Assembly: GCF_021352225.1 (NCBI RefSeq)
Contig: NZ_JAAUVI010000016.1
Coordinates: forward strand, 33,793 to 97,792
Source of the DNA: Methylobacterium sp. C25
Lineage (GTDB): Bacteria > Pseudomonadota > Alphaproteobacteria > Rhizobiales > Beijerinckiaceae
Direction: 5' to 3'
DNA: 64,000 bases
A program made the translations under genes and the position numbers. The notes below the pieces were generated by a model. It did no database searches. It was not told where the DNA came from and was given only the letters and a program-made list of their open reading frames with translations. Of this stretch, positions 10,762 through 20,204 are shown in pieces. Position 1 is the first letter of the stretch, and each line of letters starts with the position of its first letter.

Positions 10762-11970
10762 TCAGGACTTCGAGAGCGGGTTCTCGCGCAGGTAGCTCGA
10801 GGCGGCAGCGACGCCCGAGCCCGGCGTCACCTTCACGCCATTGTCGATCATCGCCATCTCGGCACCGGCGATGGCGCCGAGGAGCGAGAGCTCGTTCAGG
10901 TCACCCACGTGACCGATGCGGAACACCTTGCCGGCGACTTCCGACAGACCCGCGCCGAGGGCGAGGTTGTAGCGGACGAAGGCGTGCTTGATGATCGCGG
11001 CGGCATCGACGCCCTCCGGCACAACGATCGCGGTGACGGTATCGGAGTTCCACTTGGGCTCCTTGGCGCAGGTCTTCAGACCCCAGGCCGCGACGGCCTG
11101 GCGGGTCGCCTCACCGAGCACGTGGTGGCGGTGGTAGACGTTCTCGAGACCTTCCTCGTTGAGGCAGGCGAGCGCCTCGCGCAGGCCGTAGAGCAGCGGG
11201 ACCGACGGGGTGTAGGGGAAGTAGCCCATCGGGTTCTGCTTCCGCATGTCTTCCCAGTCGAAGTAGACATGGGCGAGACGGTCGTTGTTGCCGCGCAGGG
11301 CCTCGGAGGCCTTGAGCGCCTTCGGGCTGATGCAGATCACGCCGAGGCCGGCCGGCAGCATCAGGCCCTTCTGCGAGCCGGCGATGGCGCAGTCGACGCC
11401 CCATTCGGTGGCCTTGAAGGGCAGCGAGCCGATCGAGGAAACGCCGTCGACGAAGAGCAGGGCCGGGTGGCCGGCAGCGTCGATCGCCTTGCGCACGGCG
11501 CCGATATCCGAGGTCACGCCGGTGGCGGTCTCGTTATGGACGACCATGACGGCCTTGATCTCGTGGTTCTTGTCCTCGCGCAGAGCCTGCTCGATCTTCG
11601 CCGGATCGGCGCCGGTGCCCCAGGCCTCTTCCTGGACGATGACGTCGAGGCCGATGCGCTTGGCCATGTCGATCCAGAGATGGCTGAACTGGCCGAAGCG
11701 CGAGGTCAGCACCTTGTTGGTGCGCGCCAGGGTGTTGGTGAGAGCCGACTCCCAGATGCCCGTGCCGGAGGCCGGGAACATGATGATCGTGCCGTCGGTC
11801 GAACCGAACACCTTCTTGGTGTCCTGGAACAGCGGCTTGGTCAGCTCGGGGAAGTCGACGGAGCGGTGATCCTCGGAAGGCACCAGCATCGCGCGCTGCA
11901 CGCGGTCCGGAATGTTCGTCGGACCCGGAACGAAGAGGTGGTTGCGACCAGGCCGTCTCGTTGCCGCCAT
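10762..11970 (-). CDS. sga: Serine-glyoxylate aminotransferase
   Basis: A 402-residue class V PLP aminotransferase converting serine and glyoxylate to hydroxypyruvate and glycine. It has the NHLFVPGPTNIP N-terminal motif, a D-G-V-S-S-I-G phosphate-binding region and the Schiff-base lysine in AGSQKGLMLPAGLG (near residue 195). ATG 11970 follows a TTTTTGGAGGA ribosome site. It is the first gene of the serine-cycle operon, so the promoter should lie in the roughly 600-nt gap to its right. Confidence 0.96.
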   Translation of the reverse strand: MAATRRPGRNHLFVPGPTNIPDRVQRAMLVPSEDHRSVDFPELTKPLFQDTKKVFGSTDGTIIMFPASGTGIWESALTNTLARTNKVLTSRFGQFSHLWIDMAKRIGLDVIVQEEAWGTGADPAKIEQALREDKNHEIKAVMVVHNETATGVTSDIGAVRKAIDAAGHPALLFVDGVSSIGSLPFKATEWGVDCAIAGSQKGLMLPAGLGVICISPKALKASEALRGNNDRLAHVYFDWEDMRKQNPMGYFPYTPSVPLLYGLREALACLNEEGLENVYHRHHVLGEATRQAVAAWGLKTCAKEPKWNSDTVTAIVVPEGVDAAAIIKHAFVRYNLALGAGLSEVAGKVFRIGHVGDLNELSLLGAIAGAEMAMIDNGVKVTPGSGVAAASSYLRENPLSKS

Positions 11971-12586
11971 GAGTGTATCCTCCAAAAATTCTGTCTCTAT
12001 CGGCCGGGCCGTGAGCCCGATCCTGTTGTCACATCGTCGTGGCGGGGCCTACCCGCCTGGAAAGCGATCCCGCGGCCCCGCTGGCGCATGGCTCTGGCCG
12101 GCAGACAGCCGATTGTCCCCACTTGCGCAGGGCCCCCGCCCATCGACCGTCGTCGGACCTGTCGGAAACGCCGAGCCCGGCGGAGCGGCGATACGGCTGA
12201 TGCCGTTCGCGTCGCGACGTGCTGCCCACGCCGGTCGCCTCCGCAGTCTCGTTGTCTTCGATGCCTCAGCCGCCGTCCCCATACAAGGGCGCGGCGCGGG
12301 CGTCGAACCTCGTCATTTCCTGACCGAAACCTCGCGCGGCCGCTCCGTTTCGCACGGCCTGCCACCACGGCTCTCGTTGCGACGGATGATGCCCGGCTTG
12401 CCCACGAAAGGAAAACTTAAAAAACTCAATCGGATGGCAAAAAGAATTTCCGGCGTTGCGCGCCGGACTCAGCCCTCCGCCAACGCGCGGAAACTCCTTT
12501 CCGGCAGCACCCAGGCGGGGTCGGCGTCATCAAACTGATATGGGATTTCGGTTTGGCTCCGATGCTCGACAAGGCCGGAGGAGCGG
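11971..12586. other. Gene-free region upstream of the serine-cycle operon
   Basis: About 616 nt between divergent genes. No frame has protein-like composition; the open frames seen are arginine/proline-rich shadows. A short AT-rich patch lies at about 12408-12450. It must hold the operon promoter and presumably sites for a LysR-type regulator (QscR controls this operon in M. extorquens), but I could not pick out a convincing binding site. Confidence 0.5.
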
Positions 12587-13411
12587 GTGGCAGAGGATCT
12601 GGAAACGACGCTCCGCGTGCGGACGCTCTTTCTGTCCGACACACATCTCGGGACCAAGGGCTGCCAGGCGGCGCTGCTGCTCGAATTCCTGCGCGAGGTC
12701 GACGCGGACACGATCTACCTCGTCGGCGATATCGTCGACGGCTGGCAGCTCCGCTCGGGCTGGTACTGGCCCCAGGCCCATAACGACGTGGTCCAGAAGC
12801 TGCTGCGCAAGGTGCGCAAGGGTGCCCACGTCATCTACGTGCCGGGCAACCACGACGAATTCCTGCGCGACTATATCGGCACCACCTTCGGAGGCGTCGA
12901 GCTTGCCGAGAGCCACATCCATGTCGGCGCCGACGGCAAGCGCTATCTCGTGATCCACGGCGACCAGTTCGACATGGTGGTGCGCCATTCGAAGTGGCTC
13001 GCCCATCTCGGTGATGGCGCCTACACGGCAGCCCTCACCGTCAACACCCTGCTCAACAAGGTGCGTCGGCGGCTCGGTCTCTCCTACTGGTCGCTCTCGG
13101 CCTGGGCGAAGCTGAAGGTGAAGAACGCCGTCAACTTCATCGGCAAGTTCGAAGAATTCCTGGTCAGCGAGGCGCGCCGCCAGGGCGCCGACGGCGTGGT
13201 CTGCGGCCATATCCACCATGCCGCCAACCGCGACATCGACGGCTTTCGCTACATCAACACTGGCGACTGGGTGGAATCCTGCACGGCGGTGGTCGAGCAT
13301 TACGACGGCCGTATGGAAGTGCTGCACTATCCCAGCATGCTGCGTGAGCGGGAGGCCGCCGCGACGCAGCCGCCGCCCTACGTCGACACACCGTCACGGG
13401 CGGTCGCGTGA
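12587..13411 (+). CDS. LpxH-like metallophosphoesterase
   Basis: A 274-residue calcineurin-like phosphoesterase. Metal-ligand motifs are in order: LSDTHLG (D-x-H, about residues 16-22), YLVGDIVDGW (G-D, about 45-54), VPGNHDE (G-N-H-D, about 84-90), VIHGDQFD and CGHIHHA (G-H-x-H, about 205-211). This arrangement is that of UDP-2,3-diacylglucosamine hydrolase relatives; the exact substrate is not proven. The GTG start follows a GGAGGAG site, and the stop overlaps the next gene's GTG by 4 nt, so the two are translationally coupled. Confidence 0.88.
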   Translation: MAEDLETTLRVRTLFLSDTHLGTKGCQAALLLEFLREVDADTIYLVGDIVDGWQLRSGWYWPQAHNDVVQKLLRKVRKGAHVIYVPGNHDEFLRDYIGTTFGGVELAESHIHVGADGKRYLVIHGDQFDMVVRHSKWLAHLGDGAYTAALTVNTLLNKVRRRLGLSYWSLSAWAKLKVKNAVNFIGKFEEFLVSEARRQGADGVVCGHIHHAANRDIDGFRYINTGDWVESCTAVVEHYDGRMEVLHYPSMLREREAAATQPPPYVDTPSRAVA

Positions 13412-14472
13412 GGCTGCTGATCGCCACGGATGCCTGGCATCCCCAGGTGAACGGGGTGGTGCGCTCCCTGGAGCAGATGGTGCGGGCGGGCGAGGCGCAG
13501 GGCGTCGAGCCGATCTTCCTGACGCCGCAGGATTTCCGCTCGGTGCCGATGCCGGGCTACGGCGAGATCCGGCTCTCCTTCGTGACGCGGGCCGGGGTCA
13601 TCCGGGCCTTCGACGGCCATGCTCCGACCCATGTCCACATCGCCACCGAGGGGCCGATCGGCCACGCGGCGCGCCGGGCCTGCCTCGCCAGGGGGCGCCC
13701 CTTCACCACGAGTTATCACACGCGCTTCCCCGAATATCTCGCGGCCCGCGCGCCCGTGCCGGAACGATGGAGCTACGCCTGGCTGCGCCGCTTCCACGCG
13801 GCGGCGAGCGGCACCATGGTGAGCACGGCCTCGCTCGAGCGCGAGCTCGCCGGCCGCGGTTTCTCGAACCTGATGACCTGGACCCGCGGGGTCGATACCG
13901 AGCTGTTCCGACCGCAGGAGAGCGACGCCCTGGCCGGCATACCCGGCCCGATCTTCCTGTTCGTCGGGCGGCTCGCGGTCGAAAAGAACATCTCCGCGTT
14001 CCTTGGGCTCGATCTGCCGGGCACCAAGGTCGTGGTCGGCGACGGACCGGACCGGGCGCGCCTGCAGGGGCTTCATCCGGAGGCGCGCTTCCTCGGCACC
14101 AGGACCGGCGAAGAGCTGGCCAGGATCTACGCGGCCGCGGACGTCTTCGTGTTCCCGAGCCTCACCGACACCTTCGGCATTGTGCTGCTGGAGGCCTTGG
14201 CCTGCGGCCTGCCGGTGGCCGCCTTCCCGGTGACCGGCCCGCTCGACGTGCTCTCGGGAACCGGCGCGGGCGTGCTCGACAACGACCTGCGCACGGCGGC
14301 GCTCGCTTGCCTGGACATCCCGCGCGAGCGCTGCCGCGCGGAGGCGCTCCGACACACATGGGCCGAGAGCGCGCGTCAGTTCTACGGGAACATCGAGACC
14401 GCCCACGGGGTGGGGCCGATGCGCGCGGCGCGGCGCGGCCGGCCCTCGGCGAGGCTCGTCGAACTCGGGTGA
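13408..14472 (+). CDS. Glycosyltransferase family 4-type (GT-B fold)
   Basis: A 354-residue GT-B glycosyltransferase. The N-terminal acceptor half starts with IATDAWHPQVNGVVRSL. The donor half shows FVGRLAVEKNI (about residues 190-200), VVGDGPDR, FLGTRTGEELARIYAAADVFVFPS and the E-x7-E-like sequence DTFGIVLLEALACGLPV, all typical of the alpha-mannosyl/sulfoquinovosyl-type family. It is coupled by a GTGA overlap to the phosphoesterase, suggesting a joint role in an envelope glycolipid or lipid A-type pathway; the sugar is unknown. Confidence 0.9.
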   Translation: MRLLIATDAWHPQVNGVVRSLEQMVRAGEAQGVEPIFLTPQDFRSVPMPGYGEIRLSFVTRAGVIRAFDGHAPTHVHIATEGPIGHAARRACLARGRPFTTSYHTRFPEYLAARAPVPERWSYAWLRRFHAAASGTMVSTASLERELAGRGFSNLMTWTRGVDTELFRPQESDALAGIPGPIFLFVGRLAVEKNISAFLGLDLPGTKVVVGDGPDRARLQGLHPEARFLGTRTGEELARIYAAADVFVFPSLTDTFGIVLLEALACGLPVAAFPVTGPLDVLSGTGAGVLDNDLRTAALACLDIPRERCRAEALRHTWAESARQFYGNIETAHGVGPMRAARRGRPSARLVELG

Positions 14473-14528
14473 CGCGCCGGCCCCGGGATGCGAGAAGCCG
14501 TCTCCCGCCTTCTCCTGCTCCTGGCCAG

Positions 14529-15122
14529 ATGCCTCCGTTCGATCCCGCACAGGTTGCCCAGTATCCCGCCGCGATCGGCTGCGACGAGGTCGGTCGCGGC
14601 GCCTTGTGCGGCCCGGTCATGGTCGCGGCGGTCTGGTTCAATCCGCTCCTGTTCCCGCCGCACCTGCTCGCCCGGCTCGACGACAGCAAGCGCCTCGATC
14701 GGGCGACGCGCGAGCTGTTGAGTCCGCTGATCCGCGCTCATGCCCGGGTCGCCCTCGCCGCCGCCTCGTGCGGGCTCGTCGACCGCATCAACGTGCGTGC
14801 CGCGACCCTCGACGCCATGCGCCGGGCCGTGACGCGGCTCGGTGTGGAGGCGCCGGTTCTGGTCGATGGGCGCGACGTGGTGCCGGGGCTCACGCTGCCC
14901 TGTCGCGCGGTGGTGGGCGGCGACCGGCTGGTGCCACAGGTCGCCGCCGCCTCGATCGTCGCCAAGGCCTGCCGGGACGCGCTGATGCGGCGTCTGGCGC
15001 TTCGCCACCCGGCCTATGCCTGGGAGCGCAATGCCGGCTACGGCACCGCGGCCCATCTCGCCGGCCTGACCGCGCAGGGGCGAAGCCCACATCACCGCGT
15101 GAGCTTCACCAGCCGGTTCTGA
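14529..15122 (+). CDS. rnhB: Ribonuclease HII
   Basis: A 197-residue endonuclease removing RNA from RNA/DNA hybrids. The catalytic GCDEVGRGALCGP motif (Asp-Glu pair near residues 18-20), LDDSKRLDRATRELL, the D-G-R-D acidic motif and the AAASIVAKACRD helix are all in the expected order. The ATG lies 56 nt after the glycosyltransferase stop. No terminator with a T-run is obvious downstream. Confidence 0.95.
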   Translation: MPPFDPAQVAQYPAAIGCDEVGRGALCGPVMVAAVWFNPLLFPPHLLARLDDSKRLDRATRELLSPLIRAHARVALAAASCGLVDRINVRAATLDAMRRAVTRLGVEAPVLVDGRDVVPGLTLPCRAVVGGDRLVPQVAAASIVAKACRDALMRRLALRHPAYAWERNAGYGTAAHLAGLTAQGRSPHHRVSFTSRF

Positions 15123-15307
15123 GGGCCATAGCCTCGTTCGGCGCTTTGTACGCACCCTGCACGTCCGAGACGGGTGGATCTCTACCCATCCGCTCTCGGG
15201 ATGGCGGGTCGGAAACGCTGACGTCCAACGCGTCACGGAAGCTGACCGAAACCGAAGCGTCCGGTCACAGGCTGGAAGCCCAAGATGCGGACGCTCCCGC
15301 TTGCGCA

Positions 15308-17614
15308 TCAGAACGACAGCTTCATCCCGCCGATGAAGTTGCGCGGTGCCCCTGCGAAGACCGAGCCCGTCGTGTTGGCGAGGACGTTCGCGCCGTTCTG
15401 CAGGCCCGTCGCGCCGCTGATCGTGTCGGCGAGGTTCTGGGCCGATGCGATATAGGTTCTGTCGAAGATGTTTCGGACTTCGAAGAACAGGTTCAACCGC
15501 TTGGCGTAGCCGGTCAGTTCGGTCGTGTAGTGCAGGTTGAGGTTGACGATGGCGTAGCCCGGCGCCCGCAGCAGGTTGGCGTTGTCGAGGTAGAAGCCGT
15601 CTTGGAACACCGTCTCGACATAGCCGCCGAGCCCCGCCAGGGGCCCCGTCGGCTGGTCGTAGCCGATCCGGGCGAGGAGCTGGTTGGCGGGAACGCCGGG
15701 AATGTGGTTGCCGGCGCGGTCGAAGCGGCGCGTCAGGCCGCCGGCGCTGAGCTGCTCGGTGTAGTTCGTGTAGACTTGGTCGTCGAAGGTGTAGGCGGCG
15801 GTGGCCCGCCAGCCCGGCGCGAAGGCCCAGTCGGCGCCCAGCTCGATGCCGCGATGCTCCGAGGCCGGTGCGTTGAAGGTGTAGCTGAGCAGGCCGGCGC
15901 CCGGTGACTGCGTGACCAGCTCGTTGCGGAAGAACTCGTAGAATCCGGTGAGGCTGAACTTCACACCCGGAAGCGGCGTCCAGTCGGTGCCGAGGTCGAA
16001 GCCGAGATTCTCCTGCGTCTGCAGCCCCGAATTGTTGCCGGGCACGCCGGCCGAGGTCACCGCGAGGTTCGAGACCGAGGGCGTGGCGTAGCCCGCCGCG
16101 ACGCGGCCGCGAAACTGCCAGGCCTCGTCGAGCCGGTAGAGCAGCGACAGCTCCGGCGCCACGTTCAGGAAGCTGCGGTCGATGGTGGCGCGGGTGGAGG
16201 TGATGCCGCCGACCGTCGGGTAGGCGTAGGTGATGTTGCGGCCGGTGATGGTGGTGTTCTCGGCGCTGATGCCGGCCACCGCCGTCCATTGGTCGGAGAG
16301 CTGCAGCTCGAGGCGGGCGCGGCCGCCGAAATTGGACTGGGTCGCGTCGAGATCGGCCGTGAGCGCGCCGAGTCGCGGCCCGAAATAGGGCATCCGGTTA
16401 TAGGTCAGCTGGTGGCTGTCCAGCGTGTTGAAGGCCAGCGCGACGTAGCCGGTCGCCGGCAGGCCGAAGAGATCGCCGCGCCGGGTCACGTCGGTGAGGA
16501 AGTTCAGCCCCGGAAAGTCGCCGCGCGACGAGCTCGTATAGAACGGCTGGTTGATGCTGCGGTCGTCGAAGACGAGCTGCGTGCGCCAGGTCGTGAAGGC
16601 ATCGAAATCGTGCTCCCAGCGGCCGCCGATGATGGTGCGGCGGTCTCCGCGCATGAAGGCGCCTTCGGTGGCGGTCACCGGCACCGTGGCGCCGTTGCGG
16701 CCGTTCAGGAGCAGGTTGAAGGTCGTGCAGCCGGGTGCGGCCGTCGCCGCCGTGAGGCAGCCGCGCTGGAAGGGGTTGATCGCGAACTGGTTCAGCGAGG
16801 AGCGCGCCGGCAGCAGCGTGAAGACCTCGTTGTTGATGATCTTCAGCGTGAAGCGGTCCTCGGGCTCCGGCGTGTAGGTGCCGAGGAAATTGATCGTCTG
16901 CGTGTTGAAGGAATTGTGCTCGATGAAGCCGTTGCCGCGGGTGTCGCTGGTGAAGAGGCTGTATTCGAACGGTCCGCTGACGCCGCCGAAGGCCGCGTAG
17001 TTGTTGAGATAGCCGTTGCTGCCGGCATCGGAGCCGATCTCGACGCCGTTGATCTCGGAGCCGCGGCGCGTGACGAAGTTCAGGGCGCCGCCGGTGGCGA
17101 AGTTGCCGAAATAGGCCGATTGCGGCCCCCGGAAGACGTCGATGCGCGAATAGGCGCGCGGGTCGACGAGGTCGAAGCGCGAGGCGCCATCCGCCTGGGT
17201 GACCGGGAAGCCGTCCTCCAGCACGACCATGTTGCGCGACACGCCGGTGGCGCGGGCGTTGTTGCCGCGGATCGAGACCACGACGTCACGCGGGCCGTTG
17301 CCCTGGCGCACGGTCACGCCGGGGCTGTTGCGCAGGATGTCGGCGACGGTGGTCGCCGGGCGATTGTCGATGACGCCCTCGCGCCCGACGCTGGTGACGA
17401 TCTCGCCGACCGGACGGTCGAGCGGCGTCGGCGCGGCGGCCTGGTTGGCGGGCGGCGGCGGGCTTGCCGCGCCGGCCCCGCCGCCCTCGGCGACGACGGA
17501 GATCTCTTCCAGGTTGGTGCTCTGCGCCTGCGCCGTCGCGATTGCGAAGGGGCTGGCCGCGAGCAGCAGGGCGAGCGTGCGGCCTCGCGAGAGGCGGCGG
17601 AGGGGGGATGGCAT
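15308..17614 (-). CDS. TonB-dependent outer-membrane receptor, probably for metal
   Basis: A 768-residue receptor: signal peptide (LALLLAASPFAIATAQAQS), a TonB-box-like LEEISVVAE, a plug domain with NRPATTVADILRNSPGV and VVSIRGNNA, then a beta-barrel ending in the aromatic K-L-S-F. I chose ATG 17614 because the signal peptide begins there; the longer frame is arginine-rich. It is the last gene of a four-gene leftward operon, 70 nt after a DUF2946-like gene. The neighbours suggest copper or another metal, with iron-siderophore uptake as the alternative. Confidence 0.9.
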   Translation of the reverse strand: MPSPLRRLSRGRTLALLLAASPFAIATAQAQSTNLEEISVVAEGGGAGAASPPPPANQAAAPTPLDRPVGEIVTSVGREGVIDNRPATTVADILRNSPGVTVRQGNGPRDVVVSIRGNNARATGVSRNMVVLEDGFPVTQADGASRFDLVDPRAYSRIDVFRGPQSAYFGNFATGGALNFVTRRGSEINGVEIGSDAGSNGYLNNYAAFGGVSGPFEYSLFTSDTRGNGFIEHNSFNTQTINFLGTYTPEPEDRFTLKIINNEVFTLLPARSSLNQFAINPFQRGCLTAATAAPGCTTFNLLLNGRNGATVPVTATEGAFMRGDRRTIIGGRWEHDFDAFTTWRTQLVFDDRSINQPFYTSSSRGDFPGLNFLTDVTRRGDLFGLPATGYVALAFNTLDSHQLTYNRMPYFGPRLGALTADLDATQSNFGGRARLELQLSDQWTAVAGISAENTTITGRNITYAYPTVGGITSTRATIDRSFLNVAPELSLLYRLDEAWQFRGRVAAGYATPSVSNLAVTSAGVPGNNSGLQTQENLGFDLGTDWTPLPGVKFSLTGFYEFFRNELVTQSPGAGLLSYTFNAPASEHRGIELGADWAFAPGWRATAAYTFDDQVYTNYTEQLSAGGLTRRFDRAGNHIPGVPANQLLARIGYDQPTGPLAGLGGYVETVFQDGFYLDNANLLRAPGYAIVNLNLHYTTELTGYAKRLNLFFEVRNIFDRTYIASAQNLADTISGATGLQNGANVLANTTGSVFAGAPRNFIGGMKLSF

Positions 17615-17684
17615 CGAAATCGGCTCGTCTGATCGAAGGTGACGCCGGGCAGCTTCACGGCGTGAGGACAGGGTGAGATCGCGA

Positions 17685-18074
17685 TCAGGCGAGGGAGGGC
17701 GGCCCGCGGGCTTGCGGCAGGGTTTTCGAGATGGCGTGGCCGCGAGCGGGTGGCGGCATCGGCCAGGAGACGACCAGCCAGCGCAGGGTGCGCGCAATGA
17801 CGGGAAGGCTCGGCAGGGTCGGCGTCGCGACACCCGCCGAGCACAGCCCGCAATGGCTGCATCCCGGCATGCTCGGCTGCGGGGTCGCCACGCCGCTGAC
17901 ATCGTCGCCGGGAGCCAGCGTATGGCCGCAGATCGTCAGGTCGAGCGTCGGGCCGGCCGAGGCGAGATCCCAATGCAGGGCGAGGGCCGGCGCGAGCGTC
18001 TGGACCCAGAGCGCAAGCAGCAGCAGGGCGGCGCCGAGCAGCCGAGATCCGGTCCAATGAGGTCGGGACGACAC
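17685..18074 (-). CDS. DUF2946-like (CruR-like) small protein with C-terminal R-G-P-P
   Basis: About 129 residues from a GTG start (18074). An N-terminal hydrophobic segment (LLGAALLLLALWVQTLAPALA) is followed by a cysteine/histidine cluster, CSHCGLC, which contains CxxC, and the chain ends R-G-P-P-S-L-A. This layout (membrane helix, CxxC, Pro-rich C-terminal arrest-like motif) matches the DUF2946 family, one member of which, CruR of Bordetella pertussis, is a copper-sensing upstream ORF controlling a TonB receptor. Here it lies 70 nt before the TonB receptor. The regulatory role is inferred. The start is not certain. Confidence 0.7.
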   Translation of the reverse strand: MSSRPHWTGSRLLGAALLLLALWVQTLAPALALHWDLASAGPTLDLTICGHTLAPGDDVSGVATPQPSMPGCSHCGLCSAGVATPTLPSLPVIARTLRWLVVSWPMPPPARGHAISKTLPQARGPPSLA

Positions 18075-18100
18075 GGGAGCCTTGCCCGTTCGCGCTTTGA

Positions 18101-19477
18101 TCAGCCCGCCATCCGCGTTCGGGCGAACTGAAAGCCCATGTCGATCAGGAGCATGCTCAGGATCACGAGGCCGGTCAGCGGGAACAGCGCGCCGAGCACG
18201 ACCACGATCAGGCTGACGCCGGCCACCACCCGCTGGTCGCGCGGCCAGGGCGGCGTGCCGAGGCGGCCGGCGGGGCGGCGCTTCCACCACATCACGCCGG
18301 CCGTGACGGCGAGCAGGATCGTGGCGAGGCAGAAGGCCAGCATGGCGAGCTGGTTGGCGAGGCCGAAATGCTCGCCCTTATGGATGCCGATCCCGTATTG
18401 CACGGCCCGCGCGACGCCGCCGAGATCGCCGAAATGCACGTCGACCAGCGGCTTGCCCGTGTACTGGTCGAGGGAGACCATGCGCTGTTGGCCGACATCC
18501 TTCGGATAGGCCGCCGCCGCGAAGACGCCGGTCGGGCCGGTGGGCAGGGAGAGTTCGTAGCCGCGCGGCATGCCGAGCTGGGACAGGATCGCCGCGGCCC
18601 GATCGGTGCCGATGCCGCCGGCCGAGACCGGGGCTGATTTCGGAACCGGCGCGTCCTGCATCGCCCAACCGGCCGTTTCCAGCACCTGCCCCATCGGCAC
18701 GGTGGAGACGGGCTTGCCCGCCCAGAGCGCGCGAGGCTGGCCGAGGCCTGCCTCGTTCGACCAGACGCGGAACTGCTGGCCCCACCAGATCGACCAGGGC
18801 AGGCCGGTCGTGGCCAGGAACAGGATGCCGAGGCCGGCGACGAGGCCGGTCACGGCATGGAAATCCCGCCACCAGACCCGCTTGCTCGGGCTTTCGCGCA
18901 CTGAGACGACGCCTCCGGTCTGGCCGCGTGGCCACCACAGATAGGTGCCGGTGACCACGAGGATGATGGTGAAGCCCGCCACCACCTCGATCACACCGTT
19001 CGCGTTCGGCCCGAAATAGGCGAGGCTGTGCAGGTGCCTCAGCACCATCATGAACTCGCCGTCGCGATCGACCCGGTCGAGCACGTCGCCGTTATAGGGG
19101 TTGAGATAGACGAGGGTCTTGCGACCGCCCTCCTGCATCGTGACGATCGCCGAGGCGTCGGGCGCAGCCGGATCCGTGTAGGAGAGCGGCCGCCCGTTCG
19201 GCACCGCCTCGGAGGCGTTGAAGATCAGGCGGTCGGGACTGAGCGGCGCCTTCGCCTGCACCGCCACGACGTTCCGGTAGGCGAAGACGGTGCCGTTGAT
19301 CTCGTCCTTGAACAGGTAGAGCGAGCCGGTGACCGAGAGCCCGATCAGGAAGGGCAGGCAGAGCAGCCCGGCATAGAAATGCCAGCGCCAGACGGCGCGA
19401 TAGGCCGCCGCCTGCCACGAGGAGCGGATGCGCGGCAGGGCTGCGAGCGCAGCGTCGCCGGTGACGGTATGGGACAT
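18101..19477 (-). CDS. PepSY-TM family inner-membrane protein
   Basis: A 458-residue protein with four or five hydrophobic segments. The first, WHFYAGLLCLPFLIGLSVTGSLYLF (about residues 32-55, split here only for naming), and the W-H-F-Y-A-G motif are characteristic of PepSY-associated membrane proteins. Periplasmic PepSY-like loops follow, then a paired C-terminal helix region. Such proteins commonly accompany TonB receptors and are proposed to reduce or release metals from chelates. It begins 43 nt after one DUF2946-like gene and ends 26 nt before another. Confidence 0.87.
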   Translation of the reverse strand: MSHTVTGDAALAALPRIRSSWQAAAYRAVWRWHFYAGLLCLPFLIGLSVTGSLYLFKDEINGTVFAYRNVVAVQAKAPLSPDRLIFNASEAVPNGRPLSYTDPAAPDASAIVTMQEGGRKTLVYLNPYNGDVLDRVDRDGEFMMVLRHLHSLAYFGPNANGVIEVVAGFTIILVVTGTYLWWPRGQTGGVVSVRESPSKRVWWRDFHAVTGLVAGLGILFLATTGLPWSIWWGQQFRVWSNEAGLGQPRALWAGKPVSTVPMGQVLETAGWAMQDAPVPKSAPVSAGGIGTDRAAAILSQLGMPRGYELSLPTGPTGVFAAAAYPKDVGQQRMVSLDQYTGKPLVDVHFGDLGGVARAVQYGIGIHKGEHFGLANQLAMLAFCLATILLAVTAGVMWWKRRPAGRLGTPPWPRDQRVVAGVSLIVVVLGALFPLTGLVILSMLLIDMGFQFARTRMAG

Positions 19478-19520
19478 GGAAAATGGGGTCCGGGCCTGGA
19501 GCGATCGGAGGACTGATCGA

Positions 19521-19898
19521 TCAGGCGGCCGGCGGACCCCTTGGATTCGTGGTGGGATCGGGCGGCGCGCGCGGCATGACCGCGTCGGAGGGCTGCCAGG
19601 CGAGCCGGACGGCCTCCCGCGAGGGCCAAGCGACCGCAATGGCGACGGACGGTGCGGGCACGAGCGGAGTGTGCGAGGCCGCCATCGGCAGACAGCAATC
19701 ATGCTGGCGGCAGGGCACGGAATGGTCGTCGGACGGGCCATTGGCCGGGCCCTGTTCGGCGCAGATCACGCTGGCCGGATCCGCCAGCGACGCGACCGGC
19801 TGCAAGGCGCCGAGGAAGGCCTGCAGGAACAGCGCATAGAGCGCGGCCACGGCAATGACCGCGCGGCCGTGAGCCGATCGGTACGAAGGCCTGCGCAT
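19521..19898 (-). CDS. DUF2946-like (CruR-like) leader protein with C-terminal R-A-P-P
   Basis: A 125-residue protein starting at ATG 19898, with an N-terminal membrane/signal helix (VIAVAALYALFLQAFLG), a cysteine-histidine cluster CRQHDCC and a C terminus containing M-P-R-A-P-P (near residue 110) and then R-G-P-P. R-A-P-P is the arrest motif described for CruR. It heads the operon, 43 nt before the PepSY-TM gene, the position expected of a regulatory upstream ORF. It lacks an exact CxxC, so metal binding may use C-x4-C-C with His. The start is inferred from the hydrophobic segment. Confidence 0.65.
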   Translation of the reverse strand: MRRPSYRSAHGRAVIAVAALYALFLQAFLGALQPVASLADPASVICAEQGPANGPSDDHSVPCRQHDCCLPMAASHTPLVPAPSVAIAVAWPSREAVRLAWQPSDAVMPRAPPDPTTNPRGPPAA

Positions 19899-20204
19899 AA
19901 TTCGACTAAAAGCTGCTGGTGGAACGAGCGTCAATGCGGCAGGGACAGCATTCCAAGGGCCGCCGGCGCGCGTTGCTGCGGCGCCACTCCTTCTCTGGAG
20001 GGAATCCGCGGTCACCTGACCACCGGTCATCGACAGAGATCGCCCGCCTTCGGGAAGTGTGGACGCTAACCTCGCGCGGCCGCAACGGGTGCCTCGTTGC
20101 CGGAGGGCCGCCCGTATGGAGATCCGGTTGCGGGACCAGCTCGACCGTCCTCATGCGGCGAGGTTGGGTCGGAATGCGACGCTACCCAGCGCCAAATGTC
20201 GACA
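19899..20204. other. Gene-free region upstream of the metal-uptake operon
   Basis: 306 nt with no credible reading frame. It should contain the promoter of the leftward operon and the 3' end of the radical-SAM transcript. I looked for cobalamin-riboswitch-like conserved boxes and did not find them. Confidence 0.4.

Noticed and set aside
11997..12538. Open frames in the gap upstream of sga
   Set aside because: Arg/Gly/Pro-rich composition, no ribosome site, no recognisable motifs and mutual overlap in several frames.
19899..20204. Cobalamin or other riboswitch upstream of the TonB operon
   Set aside because: None of the conserved cobalamin boxes could be found on either strand.
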